DNA of 64,000 bases, from contig NZ_CP127294.1 in assembly GCF_030285625.1 (NCBI RefSeq), positions 8,960,001-9,024,000 of the forward strand, read 5' to 3'. Under the pieces are notes generated by a model that searched no databases, had not been told where the DNA came from, and saw only the letters and a program-made list of their open reading frames with translations. Every line of letters begins with the position of its first letter. Positions within the stretch are counted from its first letter, which is position 1. This stretch comes from Amycolatopsis sp. 2-15 (GTDB taxonomy: Bacteria; Actinomycetota; Actinomycetes; Mycobacteriales; Pseudonocardiaceae). Positions 1 to 9,765 of the stretch are shown here, in pieces. Both the position numbers and the translations under genes were made by a program.

Positions 1-325
1 CGCAGCCGCCCTCCTCGGCGCGGAGGTTGATGATCGTGCCGCCATTGGCCGTGTAGACCTCGTGCGGGAAGCCCGACGGCAGTGCCTTCGCGTCGACCTT
101 GTCCGCGGGCACCGGCGTGCTGCCGGCCGGCACCTCGAACCGGGGTTTGCCCGGTGGGTTGGGCGGGGGCTTCGGCACCGAGGACGGCGAGGTCGAGATG
201 CTGCCGCTCGGCGCCACGGAGTCGCCTCCGGACGCGGGGTTCGTGGCCATGGTCCCCTGGGCGCCGCAGGCTGTCACCGTGGCGAGGATCAAGCCCGTGC
301 CGACCAGCTTCGTCAAGTTCCTCAT
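1..325 (-). CDS. Secreted lipoprotein, C-terminus cut by window edge
   Basis: Only the N-terminal part is present; the gene runs off the left edge. The ATG at 325 opens a Lys-containing signal peptide with a hydrophobic core and a lipobox ending ATVTAC, so the mature protein should be lipid-anchored outside the membrane. A Ser/Pro-rich linker follows, then a domain ending INLRAEEGGC at the edge. That end matches the downstream neighbour (VVIHAEEGGC), so the two are tandem paralogues. Function is unknown; no catalytic motif is visible. Confidence 0.75.
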   Translation of the reverse strand, partial: MRNLTKLVGTGLILATVTACGAQGTMATNPASGGDSVAPSGSISTSPSSVPKPPPNPPGKPRFEVPAGSTPVPADKVDAKALPSGFPHEVYTANGGTIINLRAEEGGC

Positions 326-366
326 GCGCCAAGGACGGAACGGGGGCCGCATCCGGTTGCATCCGC

Positions 367-873
367 TCACGGACCGGGGCGCAGCACGAGCTTGCGGCCG
401 CCGAGCGGCTCGGCCAGCGGCACGGGCAGCGACACCTCGCGCACGTGCATGGGGCACATCTGGCCGTGGGGCGCCTTGGTGACGGTGACGACCACGACGG
501 CCTGCTGCGCGGTCTCCTCGCCGGCGGCGGCCATGATGTGGTCGCAGCCGCCCTCCTCGGCGTGGATCACGACGACCTTGCCGCCCTGCGCGAGTGTCAC
601 GTCGTGGGGGTAGCCGGCGGGCAGCGCCGACGCGTCGATCTGGCCGGCGGCCGGTGCCGTGTCGCCGGGCGGGGTGCCCTGCGTCGGCCGGCTCTGGGGC
701 GGGCCGGACGGAGACGGCAGCGGCATCGGGGACGGCGTCTCGGTGGGCACGGAGGACGTCGCCGGCGGTGGGGTCGACGCACCCGGCCCCGCCGGCGCGG
801 CCCCTCCGCCGCCGCACGCCGCGGCCGAAAGCAGCAGAACGCTCACACCCAGGACTTTCACCGTTGTCCGCAT
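367..873 (-). CDS. Secreted lipoprotein, tandem paralogue
   Basis: A 168-residue protein. The ATG at 873 gives a compact lipoprotein signal (MRTTVKVLG, hydrophobic core, lipobox LLSAAAC followed by a Gly run). A Pro/Ser/Thr-rich tether of about 50 residues precedes a small domain with AEEGGCDH and a later QMCPMH, that is, two Cys that could pair. It shares layout and the AEEGGC block with the gene to its left. It is probably a surface protein; the family is not recognised and no enzymatic motif is seen. Longer in-frame starts upstream would bury the signal peptide and were rejected. Confidence 0.75.
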   Translation of the reverse strand: MRTTVKVLGVSVLLLSAAACGGGGAAPAGPGASTPPPATSSVPTETPSPMPLPSPSGPPQSRPTQGTPPGDTAPAAGQIDASALPAGYPHDVTLAQGGKVVVIHAEEGGCDHIMAAAGEETAQQAVVVVTVTKAPHGQMCPMHVREVSLPVPLAEPLGGRKLVLRPGP

Positions 874-925
874 ACCGTGCGGACGGAATCCGGGCCGGGG
901 TGGTTGCACCCGCCGGGCGGAAATT

Positions 926-1594
926 TCAGTCCAGCACGTCCGGCAGGTCACGCACGGAGTCCAGTACGTGGGTCGCCCCGGCCTCGGTGAGCTCGGCGCG
1001 CGTGCCGGCGCCGGTCAGCACCCCGGCCACCACGCGCGCGCCCGCGGACAAGCCGGTGCGCACGTCCGAGGGCGTGTCCCCGGCGACGGCGACGTGGCGC
1101 ACGTCGGTGACGCCCAGGCGCAGCACGGCCGTGAGCACCAGGTCCGGGTACGGGCGGCCGCGCCGGCCCTCGCCGGGGGCGAGCGCGAGGTCGGCGAGGT
1201 CGCGCCAGCCCAGCGCCTCGAGGATCGCCTGCTGCGTGACGGGCGCGAAGCCGGTGGTCAGCGCCACCTTCACGCCGCCGTGGCGCAGTCCGCGGATCAC
1301 CTCCTCCGCCCCGGGGACGGGCTTGCACTCCCCCGCCGCGACCAGGTCGGCGTAGGCGCGTTCGAACTCGGTGTTGGCGCGCTGCGCGAGCTCCTCGGTC
1401 GGCAACAGGGCGCGGAAGACGGTGATCTTCGACTGGCCCATGGTGGCGTTCACGTGCGCGAGCATCGCCGGGAATCGCTCGTCCACTTCGGACACCCCGG
1501 CGCTGCCGATGGCGGCGGTGAAGGCGCGCACCACGAGCCCGTCGTCGACGACGGTGGTGCCGGCGAGGTCCAGCACCACGAGCTCGGTCGTCAC
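926..1594 (-). CDS. HAD-superfamily phosphonatase-like hydrolase
   Basis: A 222-residue HAD hydrolase. The nucleophile motif DLAGTT near residue 9 is the phosphonatase-type DxAGT variant, and GDTPSDV near 170 is the metal-binding motif. The family resembles phosphonoacetaldehyde hydrolase, and this subgroup (TIGR03351 type) is known to neighbour a FAD oxidoreductase as it does here. The GTG start at 1594 overlaps the oxidoreductase stop in a GTGA junction, indicating translational coupling. Likely role: cleavage of a C-P bond or phosphate from an aldehyde made by its partner. The substrate is inferred, not shown. Confidence 0.85.
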   Translation of the reverse strand: MTTELVVLDLAGTTVVDDGLVVRAFTAAIGSAGVSEVDERFPAMLAHVNATMGQSKITVFRALLPTEELAQRANTEFERAYADLVAAGECKPVPGAEEVIRGLRHGGVKVALTTGFAPVTQQAILEALGWRDLADLALAPGEGRRGRPYPDLVLTAVLRLGVTDVRHVAVAGDTPSDVRTGLSAGARVVAGVLTGAGTRAELTEAGATHVLDSVRDLPDVLD

Positions 1595-2718
1595 AGGCCC
1601 AGCTCCAGCGCGGTGTCCTCGGCGATCGCCGGCGAGCACGTCATGCCGCGCCCGCCGGGACCGGTCACGAGGAAAGCGTTGTCCGCCAAGCGTTCCCGGT
1701 GCACTACCGCGGCCGGGTCGAGGGCCTGGGCGTATACGCCGGCCCAGCGGCGGCGGATGCGCGGCAGCGGCCGGCCCAGCAGCGCGCCGGCCACCTCGGC
1801 GAGGTGCTCGTACGGGTCTTCGGTCACGTCGAAGCCGAAGGGCTGGTCGTACTCGTGCGTGTCGCCGATGGTGAGCGAGCCGTCGAGGCGCTGGACCATG
1901 AGCAGCTGCATCGCGTGGGTGGCGGCGACGTCGCCCTGAGGCTGGGTCCGGCCGAGCTCGGCGAGCGCGTCGCTGCGGAAGGCCGGGTAGTAGCGGAAGC
2001 TGTCGGCGTCGGCGACGCTCGTGGTCAGCGTCTCGCCGAGGGGTTCGGTCTGCGCCATCTGCAGCCGCACGCGGCGGACGGGGATTTCCCCGGCGAGCTC
2101 GCGGACGAGACCGCTGAGCCACGCGCCGGTGCAGAAGATCGTGACGTCGCCTTCGTGGTGGTCGCCGTGGTCGTCGGTGACGCCGGTGTCGGTCAGCGTG
2201 CGGACTTCGCGGCTGGGCAGCCAGGTGTAGCGGCCGGTCTGGTGCAGAGCCGCGCGCAGGGCGGGCTGGGCGGGGCGGGGTTCGACGGCCGCGTCGCGCT
2301 CGCACCACAGGGCGGCCGTGAAGTCGCCACGCAGCGCGGGGTTCAGCTGACGGGTCTCGGCCGCGGTGAGGAGCTTGAAGCCGCGCTCGGCCGCGTCGGC
2401 CTTCGTCATCGCGGTCTCGGCGACGGCGCGCTCGGCTTCGGTGCGAAGGACCGTGAGCGAGCCGTTGGCGCGGAAGCCCAGCGCCGGCGTCTGCTCGGCG
2501 ATCGTCTGCCAGAGCTCGCGGGCGCGTAACGCCGTGGTGAGCTCCGGGCCGGCCGCGCGGCCGCTGACCCAGACGAGACCGAAGTTGCGCACGGAGGCGC
2601 CGCGGGCTTCGGGCTCGCGTTCGAGGTGGACGACGTCGTGGCCGCGGCGGATCGCCTGCCACGCGTGCATCGTGCCGAGGACGCCGCCACCGACGATGAG
2701 GATTCGCACGAGCGCCAC
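1591..2718 (-). CDS. FAD-dependent oxidoreductase, phosphonate-associated (TIGR03364 type)
   Basis: 375 residues with an N-terminal Rossmann dinucleotide motif (ILIVGGGVLGTMHA, residues 6-19) followed by EREP and ASVRNFG, typical of DAO-fold amine oxidases. The C-terminal FAD-contact segment reads VTGPGGRGMT. This clade is genomically linked to phosphonatase-like HAD proteins and is proposed to deaminate an aminophosphonate. The coupled HAD gene downstream fits that pairing. No phosphonate transporter is visible nearby, so the substrate supply is unknown. Confidence 0.85.
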   Translation of the reverse strand: MALVRILIVGGGVLGTMHAWQAIRRGHDVVHLEREPEARGASVRNFGLVWVSGRAAGPELTTALRARELWQTIAEQTPALGFRANGSLTVLRTEAERAVAETAMTKADAAERGFKLLTAAETRQLNPALRGDFTAALWCERDAAVEPRPAQPALRAALHQTGRYTWLPSREVRTLTDTGVTDDHGDHHEGDVTIFCTGAWLSGLVRELAGEIPVRRVRLQMAQTEPLGETLTTSVADADSFRYYPAFRSDALAELGRTQPQGDVAATHAMQLLMVQRLDGSLTIGDTHEYDQPFGFDVTEDPYEHLAEVAGALLGRPLPRIRRRWAGVYAQALDPAAVVHRERLADNAFLVTGPGGRGMTCSPAIAEDTALELGL

Positions 2719-2818
2719 GGTCGTTCAGCGGTGGGAATGGGGAGTTTCGCGGCGGGGAACGGAAAGTGAAGACGTGCGGTGGAGTGGCTCGAGGTTGTTT
2801 CCGGCAGAGTTGTTCCGG

Positions 2819-3199
2819 TCAGAGGCGCCCGCCGGCGACGAACACCGCGACGGCGAGGATCAGGGCGTTGACGGTGACGTTGCGCCACTCCGCGGCCTTG
2901 TGCCCGACGATCGCGAGCCGCGCATGCATGGCCATGGCGCCGATCATCACCACGACCAAGCCGACGGCGGCCCAGCCCGTGAGGCTCGGCGCGACACCGG
3001 TGAGCTGGGGCAGGACGAGTCCGACCACGGCGATGAGCTCGCAGATCGCGGTGAACCGCACCACCGGCAGCGGGTAGGCGGCGGCGCCGGTCTGGCCCGT
3101 TTCGAGCAAACGCTCGCGCGACATCGTGGACTTGAGCGAGCCCGACAGGGCGAACAGCAGGGCGAGGACGATCTGCCCGGCCCAGAGTGCGGCGTTCAC
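2819..3199 (-). CDS. DoxX-like small membrane protein
   Basis: 126 residues with four hydrophobic segments (about 5-22, 45-65, 72-93, 105-122), the DoxX/DUF4267-type layout. The GTG start at 3199 is preceded by AGGGAG at correct spacing; longer in-frame starts lack a ribosome site and would add a basic non-membrane tail. Such proteins sit in the inner membrane and are often linked to quinone or redox functions, but no specific role can be assigned. It lies upstream of, and on the same strand as, the FAD oxidoreductase, with about 100 bp between them. Confidence 0.75.
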   Translation of the reverse strand: MNAALWAGQIVLALLFALSGSLKSTMSRERLLETGQTGAAAYPLPVVRFTAICELIAVVGLVLPQLTGVAPSLTGWAAVGLVVVMIGAMAMHARLAIVGHKAAEWRNVTVNALILAVAVFVAGGRL

Positions 3200-3309
3200 G
3201 GGGTCTCCCTTCGAATGGCGGTCGCGGAGGGAACGAGAGAGGGCCGCGAAGTGTGACAGTGGGGATTTGTCGACCCCCTTCGGCGCTGCGCTGTGGTTGG
3301 CTGTCGCTG

Positions 3310-4508
3310 CCCGCAACCGGGAAAGGAACTCCCGAGGCCACTCGCCCGCCGGGCTGGGTCTGGCCGACGCCGTGTTCCTCGGGCTCGGGTCGATGATCGG
3401 CGCGGGGGTGTTCGCGGCGTTCGCGCCCGCGGCCGGCGCCGCCGGGGCCGGGCTGCTGCCCGCGTTGGGGATCGCCGCGGGGGTCGCCTTCTGCAACGCG
3501 ACGTCGTCCGCACGACTGGCCGCGGCACCTACGTGTACGGGCGGGCGCGGCTCGGCGAGTTCTGGGGGTACCTCGCGGGCTGGGGGTTCGTCACCGGCAA
3601 GACGGCGAGCTGCGCGGCGATGGCGCTGACTGTCGTGGCGTGCGGTGATCGCCGTCGGGTTTTGTTGCGGCCGTGACGGGGGTCAACTGCCTCGGCGTGC
3701 ACCGGTCGGCGCTGGCGACGCGGGTGATCGTGGTGGTCACGCTGGTGGTGCCGGCGGTGGCGGTCGGGAGTGCGGTCTCAGGTGGGTTCGTGGCCGAGCC
3801 GTTCACACCGTTCGACGGTGGCGGGGTCCTGACGGCGGCGGGGTTCTGTTCTTCGCGTTCGCCGGGTACGTGCGGCTGGCGACGCTCGGGGAGGAAGTGC
3901 GTGACCCCGCGCGAACCATTCCGCGGGCGATCCCGCTCGCCCTAGGGCTGACGCCGGTGGTCTACGCCGTGGTCGCCGTCGCGTTGCTGCTCACGCTCGG
4001 ACCGCAGCGGCTGGCGACGAGCGCGGACCCCATCGCGGAGGCGGCGGCGCCGTGGCTCTCGCCAGTCGTGCGGGCCGGCGCGACACTGGCGTCGCTGGGT
4101 TCGTTGCCGGCGCTGGTGCTCGACGTCTCGCGCACGACGCTGGCGATGGCTTGCGACGGGCACCTGCCACGCGCGCTCGCCGTGGTGCACCCGCGGTTCG
4201 AGGTGCCACAGCGGGCGGAGCCGGCGGTGGGTGTGGTGGTGGCCGTGCTCGCCACCACGGTGGATCTCCTTGGGGCGATCGGGTTTTCGTCGTTCGCGGT
4301 GCTGGCGTACTACGCGATCGCCAACGCCGCGGCGTTGCGGCTGCGGGCGGACGAGAACCGGGCGCCGCGGTTTGTCGCCGTGCTGGGGCTCGTGGGGTGT
4401 GCGGTGCTGGCGTTCAGTCTGCCGTGGCCGTCGGTGGTGGCGGGGTGCGTGGCGCCGGCGCTCGGGGCGCTGGCCTACGCCGTGCGGCGGCCGACTGTCC
4501 GGCACTGA
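3310..4508 (+). pseudogene. APC-family amino acid permease, multiple frameshifts
   Basis: A recognisable amino acid/polyamine permease split over all three plus-strand frames. It begins with the TM1 signature GLGSMIGAGVFAAF (about 3385-3427), shifts near 3510 (GTYVYGRARLGEFWGY), again near 3650-3670 (NCLGV then VVVTLVVPAVAVG) and again near 3840, where FFAFAGYVRLATLGEEV leads into an uninterrupted C-terminal half to the TGA at 4508. At least three indels are needed to restore one frame. The start is not defined. I treat it as a decayed transporter; sequencing error would have to have struck several times. Confidence 0.8.
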
Positions 4509-4590
4509 ACCGGTTCCGTGGCGCGAGGGGACCGTTCGCCCGAAAGATCCGAAGAAAGTTGGTTGTCCGGTTGCCTGGGGTCTGGTGTAG

Positions 4591-5457
<867 letters not shown>

Positions 5458-5467
5458 CTCGTCCGGT

Positions 5468-5503
5468 GGGGACGGCGTGGCGCTGAGGCGGCACGCCGTC
5501 TCC
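5468..5503 (+). terminator. Hairpin terminator after the protease gene
   Basis: GACGGCGTG at 5471-5479 pairs perfectly with CACGCCGTC at 5492-5500, extended outward by three more pairs including one G-T. It lies 10 bp past the protease stop. There is no T-tract, as is common in actinomycetes. Confidence 0.6.
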
Positions 5504-5526
5504 GGGGACTGCTGAGACAGAGCGGC

Positions 5527-5597
5527 TCAGCGGGTTTTGTCCAGCCGTGCCAACGCTTCCTCGTAGTCGCTCACCAGTTCCGCCACCACCACGTCGC
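5527..5597 (-). pseudogene. C-terminal coding remnant, family unknown
   Basis: About 23 codons (VVVAELVSDYEEALARLDKT then TGA) read on the minus strand up to about 5597, where coding similarity ends abruptly against an oppositely oriented DUF35 tail. The composition looks like a real amphipathic C-terminal helix. By synteny with the mycobacterial steroid cluster it could be the end of the Rv3520c-type oxidoreductase that diverges from the DUF35 gene, but the sequence alone does not prove it. Confidence 0.35.
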
Positions 5598-5671
5598 TGG
5601 AGAACATCAGCAACTTCGAACCGACCGGCGAGCCCGACGCGCCCTACGAATCCTCCGCCCACCACCTGTGA
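5597..5671 (+). pseudogene. C-terminal remnant of DUF35 (Rv3521-like) protein
   Basis: The plus frame reads NISNFEPTGEPDAPYES up to TGA at 5669-5671, ten bases before the next ATG. PTGEPDAPYES resembles the end of the DUF35 OB-fold partner that precedes two lipid-transfer thiolases in steroid clusters, and its position directly upstream of such thiolases supports this. The N-terminal part of the protein, including any zinc ribbon, is missing; the break is at about 5597. Confidence 0.5.
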
Positions 5672-5680
5672 GGGGGACGC

Positions 5681-6732
5681 ATGCCCGAAGTCGCCGTCGC
5701 CGGGTTCGCGCGGGCACCGAACGTCCGCGAGACCACCGGCACCACCAACGGCGTCGACATGCTCGTGCCGATCCTGGCCGAGGCCTTCGCCGCCAGCGGA
5801 TAGTCCAAAGAGGACATCGGGTTCTGGTGCTCCGGCTCGTCGGACTACCCGGCCGGGCGCGCGTTCTCGTTCGTCGCGGCCGTCGATGCCATCGGCGCCT
5901 TCCCGCCGATCCACGAGTCGCACGTGGAGATGGACGCCGCGTGGGCGTTGTACGAGGCCTGGCCCAAGATCCGCATGGGTGAGGTCGACACCGCCCTGGT
6001 CTACGGCTTCGGCAAGGCCAGCGCCGGGCAGCTGCGCCACGTGCTCGCACTGCAGCTCGACCCATACGTACTCGCTCCCCTCTGGCCCGATTCACTCGCC
6101 ATCGCCGGCCTGCAAGCCCGGCTGGGCCTGGACGCCGGGCTGTGGTCCGAAAAGGACCTCGCCGAGGTCGCCGCCCGCAGCCGCGCCGACGCGGCCGGCA
6201 ATCCTGCCGCGCAGCTGTCGGGTGAGGTCGACGTCGCCGCGCTGCTCGACACGCCGTACGTCGCGGATCCCTTGCGCGCCCACGACATCGCGCCGGTCAC
6301 CGACGGCGCGGCCGTGCTCGGGCTGGCCAGCGCCGAACGCGCGAAAGACCTCGTCGACCGGCCGGCCGTCCTCACCGGCGTCGGGCACCGCATCGACTCC
6401 CCTGCGCTGGGCGCCCGCGACCTGACTCGGTGCCATCAACCGAAGCGGCCGCCCGTTACCTCGACCTCGACGGGATCGAGCCGGCCGAGCTGCACACGCC
6501 GTTCACGCACCAGGAGCTGATCGTCCGCACCGCGCTCGGGCTCCGCGACAGCGTGCGGATCACCCCGTCCGGCGGCGCGCTCACCGGCAACCCGATGTTC
6601 TCCGCCGGCCTCGCGCGCATCGGCGAGGCGGCCGCGCGCATCCACCGCGGCGAGGCGGGCAAGACACTCGCCCACGCGACCAGCGGCCCGGCCCTGCAAC
6701 AGAACCTCCTCGCCGTGCTGGAGGCGCGATGA
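5681..6732 (+). pseudogene. Ltp-type thiolase (Ltp4/Rv3522-like), nonsense plus frameshift
   Basis: Begins MPEVAVAGFARAPN with a GAGGG ribosome site. An in-frame TAG sits at 5801-5803 after 40 codons. The same frame then continues (EDIGFWCSGSSDYPAGRAF, ESHVEMDAAWALYEAW) to about 6427, where a one-base shift moves to the frame STEAAARYLDLDGIEPAELH ending at 6732. Both halves look like the thiolase-fold lipid-transfer proteins of steroid side-chain degradation, which act with DUF35 proteins in retro-aldol cleavage. The stop overlaps the next start (ATGA). Not expressible as a full protein. Confidence 0.75.
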
Positions 6733-7882
6733 CCAAGCAGCTCGCCGCGGTGCTCGGCACCGGCCAGACGCACCAACGCGCGAAGCGCACCGACGTGTCC
6801 ATGCCCGGCCTGCTGTGCGACGCGATGGCCGACGCGCAGGTCGGCTGGAACGACATCGAGGCCGTGGTGCTCGGCAAGGCCCCCGACCTGTTCGAGGGCG
6901 TGATGATGCCCGAGCTGTTCCTGGCCGACGCGCTGGGCGCGACCGGGAAACCGTTGCTGCGCGTGCACATCGCGGGTTCCGTCGGCGGCTCGACGGCGCT
7001 GGTCGCCGCGTCGCTGATCCAGGCCGGCGTCCACCGGCGCGTGCTGACGGTGGCGTTCGAGAAGCAGTCGGAGTCCAACGCGATGTGGGGGCTCTCGATC
7101 CTGCCGCCGTTCCAGATGCCGGTGGGCGCCGGCGCGGGCGGGTACTTCCCTCCCCACGTGCGCTCCTACATCCGCCGCTGCGGCGCGCCCGCGCACGTCG
7201 GGGCGATCGTCGCGGCGAAGGACCGGCGCAACGGGGCGCTCAACCCGTACGCGCACCTGCGCCAGGCCGGGATCACCGTGGAGTCCGTGTAGGCGTCGCA
7301 GATGCTGTGGGACCGATCCGCTACGACGAGACCTGCCCGTCCTCCGACGGCGCCTGCGCCATGGTGCTCGGCGACGAAGCCGCGGGGGACGCCGTGCCGG
7401 GCGGGGCCGCGTGGATCCACGCCACGGCGATGCGCACGGAGCCCACCACGTTCGCCGGCCGCAACCAGGTGAACCCGCAGGCCGGCCGTGATGCGGCCGC
7501 TGCGCTGTGGCGCGAGGCCGGGATCACCGATCCCCTGTCCGAAGTGGACGTCGCCGAGATCTACGCGCCGTTCTCGTGGTTCGAGCCGATGTGGCTGGAG
7601 AACCTCGGGTTCGTGCCGGAGGGCCAGGGCTGGAAAGTCACCGAGGCCGGCGACACGGCGCTGGGCGGCCGGCTGCCGGTGAACCCGTCGGGCGGGGTGC
7701 TGTCGTCGAACCCGATCGGCGCGTCGGGGATGCGGCGGTTCTCCGAGGCGGGCAAGCAGGTGATGGGCCGCTCCGGCGGCTACCAGGTCGACGGCGCGCG
7801 CGTAGCACTCGGCCATGCGTACGGCGGCGGCTCGCAGTACTTCAGCATGTGGGTGGTGGGCTCGGCCAAACCCGGCTCATGA
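6729..7882 (+). pseudogene. Ltp-type thiolase (Ltp3/Rv3523-like), nonsense plus frameshift
   Basis: The frame starting MTKQLAAVLGTGQTHQ is open to residue 187 and hits TAG at 7290-7292. A few codons later (about 7311) one base is missing, and the correct sequence (IRYDETCPSSDGACAM) continues in another frame to 7882. The C-terminal half retains NPSGGVLSSNPIGASG and GHAYGGGSQ, the thiolase catalytic/loop regions. The pair 5681-7882 matches the adjacent ltp4-ltp3 arrangement in mycobacterial steroid loci. Its stop overlaps the end of the convergent YihY gene. Confidence 0.75.
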
Positions 7883-8899
7883 CCGGCGGCGCCCGCGCAG
7901 CGCGAACAACGTGCCGAGCGCCCCGAGCACCGCGCCGAGCGCGAGGGGACCGGCCGTGCGCTGGCGCGGCGCGACAACCGGCCGCAGCTCCGTGGGCGAC
8001 GGCGGCGGGACCGGTTTCCGCGGCGCGTCGCGAGCGGTGGCCGTCCAGGCCGTGATGTACACGAGCATGCGCGCGATCAGGGAGATGAAGAACAGCAGAC
8101 CGATCACGGACCCGAAGGCGACGCCCGAGGGCGACGCGCTGATCAGGTTCAGGTAGATGCCACCCGCCTGCTTCAGCAGCTCGAACCCCAGCGCCGCCGC
8201 CACCGCGCCGCGCATCGCGCTGCGCCAGCCGACGCGTTCGCGCGGCAGCCGCGTGAGCACCCAGAGGAACACCAGCCAGTCGGCCAGCAGCGCGAGCGGC
8301 ACCGACGTCGCCGAGAGCACGGAGTGGCCCCAGCTGGTGTCGTCGACACCGACGAGTTTCAGCAGGTAGCGGCCCACGGCCGTGCCCGACACGGTGATGC
8401 CGAACGACACGATCAACGCGGCCGCGAGCCCCAGCAGCGCGAGCACGTCCATGAGGATCGTGCGCAGCAGCGGCCCGTCGGAGCGGTTCTGGCCGTACAT
8501 CGCGGTGAGCGCGTCGCGCAGGGAGTTCATCCAGTTCCACCCGGAGTACAGCCCGACGACGAGACCCGCGACCCCGACACCGGTGCGTTGCTCCACGAAC
8601 CCGGTCAGCAGATCCGACGCCTTCTCGCCGAGCGAGCCGGGCAGTGTGCCGGAGATGGCGTGCAGCATCTGGTCGAGCAGGTGTGGCTGCGTGGCCAGGA
8701 CGAACCCCGCGGCCGACGACGCCAGCATCAGGATCGGCACCAGTGAGAGCAGGCTGAAGTACGTGATCGAGGCGACGTAGTGGTAGCCCCCGTACTCGAG
8801 GTACCGGTTGGTGGCCAGCGCGAGGTGGTCGAGCCAGCGGTACCGGGCACGCGCGCGGGCCCACCGGCCCGGCCCGGGCAGTTGAGGGTTCACGGTCAC
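7877..8899 (-). CDS. YihY/BrkB-family inner membrane protein
   Basis: 340 residues. An N-terminal soluble stretch (YRWLDHLALATNRYLEY) is followed by six hydrophobic segments and the family signature SITYFSLLSLVPILML around residue 44. The C-terminus is a Pro-rich tail ending in a further hydrophobic stretch and an Arg cluster. Members are integral membrane proteins of uncertain function, sometimes annotated as YhjD-like transporters. A GTG six bases downstream of the chosen GTG is an equally possible start. Single-gene unit. Confidence 0.85.
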   Translation of the reverse strand: MTVNPQLPGPGRWARARARYRWLDHLALATNRYLEYGGYHYVASITYFSLLSLVPILMLASSAAGFVLATQPHLLDQMLHAISGTLPGSLGEKASDLLTGFVEQRTGVGVAGLVVGLYSGWNWMNSLRDALTAMYGQNRSDGPLLRTILMDVLALLGLAAALIVSFGITVSGTAVGRYLLKLVGVDDTSWGHSVLSATSVPLALLADWLVFLWVLTRLPRERVGWRSAMRGAVAAALGFELLKQAGGIYLNLISASPSGVAFGSVIGLLFFISLIARMLVYITAWTATARDAPRKPVPPPSPTELRPVVAPRQRTAGPLALGAVLGALGTLFALRGRRRS

Positions 8900-8943
8900 T
8901 GTCTACCCAGCCGCGGCCGGGTTTGTCGCACCGGACACACCGT

Positions 8944-9717
8944 TCAGGCCAGGACCACGGGTTTGTCGTGATCGTCGGGCGGCGGCGCGGCGTCGGTCGT
9001 CGCGAAGACCGTGGCGCCGAGGAAGTCGAGCTCGCAGCCGAGCGGGGTGAGGAATCCGGTATCGGCGGCATCGCGCCCGGTGGCGATGCGGAGCATCACG
9101 GGGCGCGGGGCGAGGCGAGTCGCGTCGAATACGAGCCAGCGCCCGCCGACGCCGGCCTCGAACACGGCATGGAAGTCCATGGGTTTGAGGCCGGGTGCAT
9201 ACACGGTGGTGAAGCGCGCGGGGATGCCCGCGGCCCGGCAGAGGGCGATGCAGGCGTGGGCGAAGTCGCGGCAGGCGCCTTCGCCGCCTTTCAGGGTGGT
9301 GGCGGCGTCTCGGCCTTCAGGGGTGGCGGGGACGTAGTCCAGCCGGTCGTGGACGTGGTCGGCGATGGCGCGGACGCGGGTGCGGTCGTCGTGGCCGGGT
9401 TTCAAGGCCGCCATGCGGTCGGACGGGCAGAAGCGGCTCGGGCGGGTGTAGCGCGCGAGGTCAGCGAGCGTGACGGGCTCGGCGGCGGCGCGGCAGAGCG
9501 TGCGTTCGCCGTGGTAGGTCACGCGGTGCTCGCCGGCGGGAAGGTCGTACATCTCGGCGCGCGTGCCGTGGTCGAGCTCGGCGGAGCGGGGGGCGCCGGC
9601 GGCGGAGACGGTGAGCTCGTCGGTGTCGGCGTGGACGGCGGCAACCGCGATCGCGGCGAGACCGGGCTTCGTCACCCGGACGCCGAACTCGACGTCGACC
9701 GTCACGCGTTGCGCCAC
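8944..9717 (-). CDS. Transglutaminase-like cysteine protease-fold protein
   Basis: 257 residues with an N-terminal beta-rich region and a C-terminal transglutaminase-like domain. The presumed triad is Cys in GACRDFAHA (about residue 148), His in DFHAVFE (about 182) and Asp in VFDATRL (about 197). There is no signal peptide, so it is probably cytoplasmic. Bacterial members often act as amidases or peptidases. No operon partner: it ends close to the YihY gene start and begins about 50 bp from the CYP125 stop. Confidence 0.85.
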   Translation of the reverse strand: MAQRVTVDVEFGVRVTKPGLAAIAVAAVHADTDELTVSAAGAPRSAELDHGTRAEMYDLPAGEHRVTYHGERTLCRAAAEPVTLADLARYTRPSRFCPSDRMAALKPGHDDRTRVRAIADHVHDRLDYVPATPEGRDAATTLKGGEGACRDFAHACIALCRAAGIPARFTTVYAPGLKPMDFHAVFEAGVGGRWLVFDATRLAPRPVMLRIATGRDAADTGFLTPLGCELDFLGATVFATTDAAPPPDDHDKPVVLA

Positions 9718-9765
9718 CTGGCCATCATGCCGGTTTCGGGCGGATCGAGCCCGGTTCAGGCGCAG

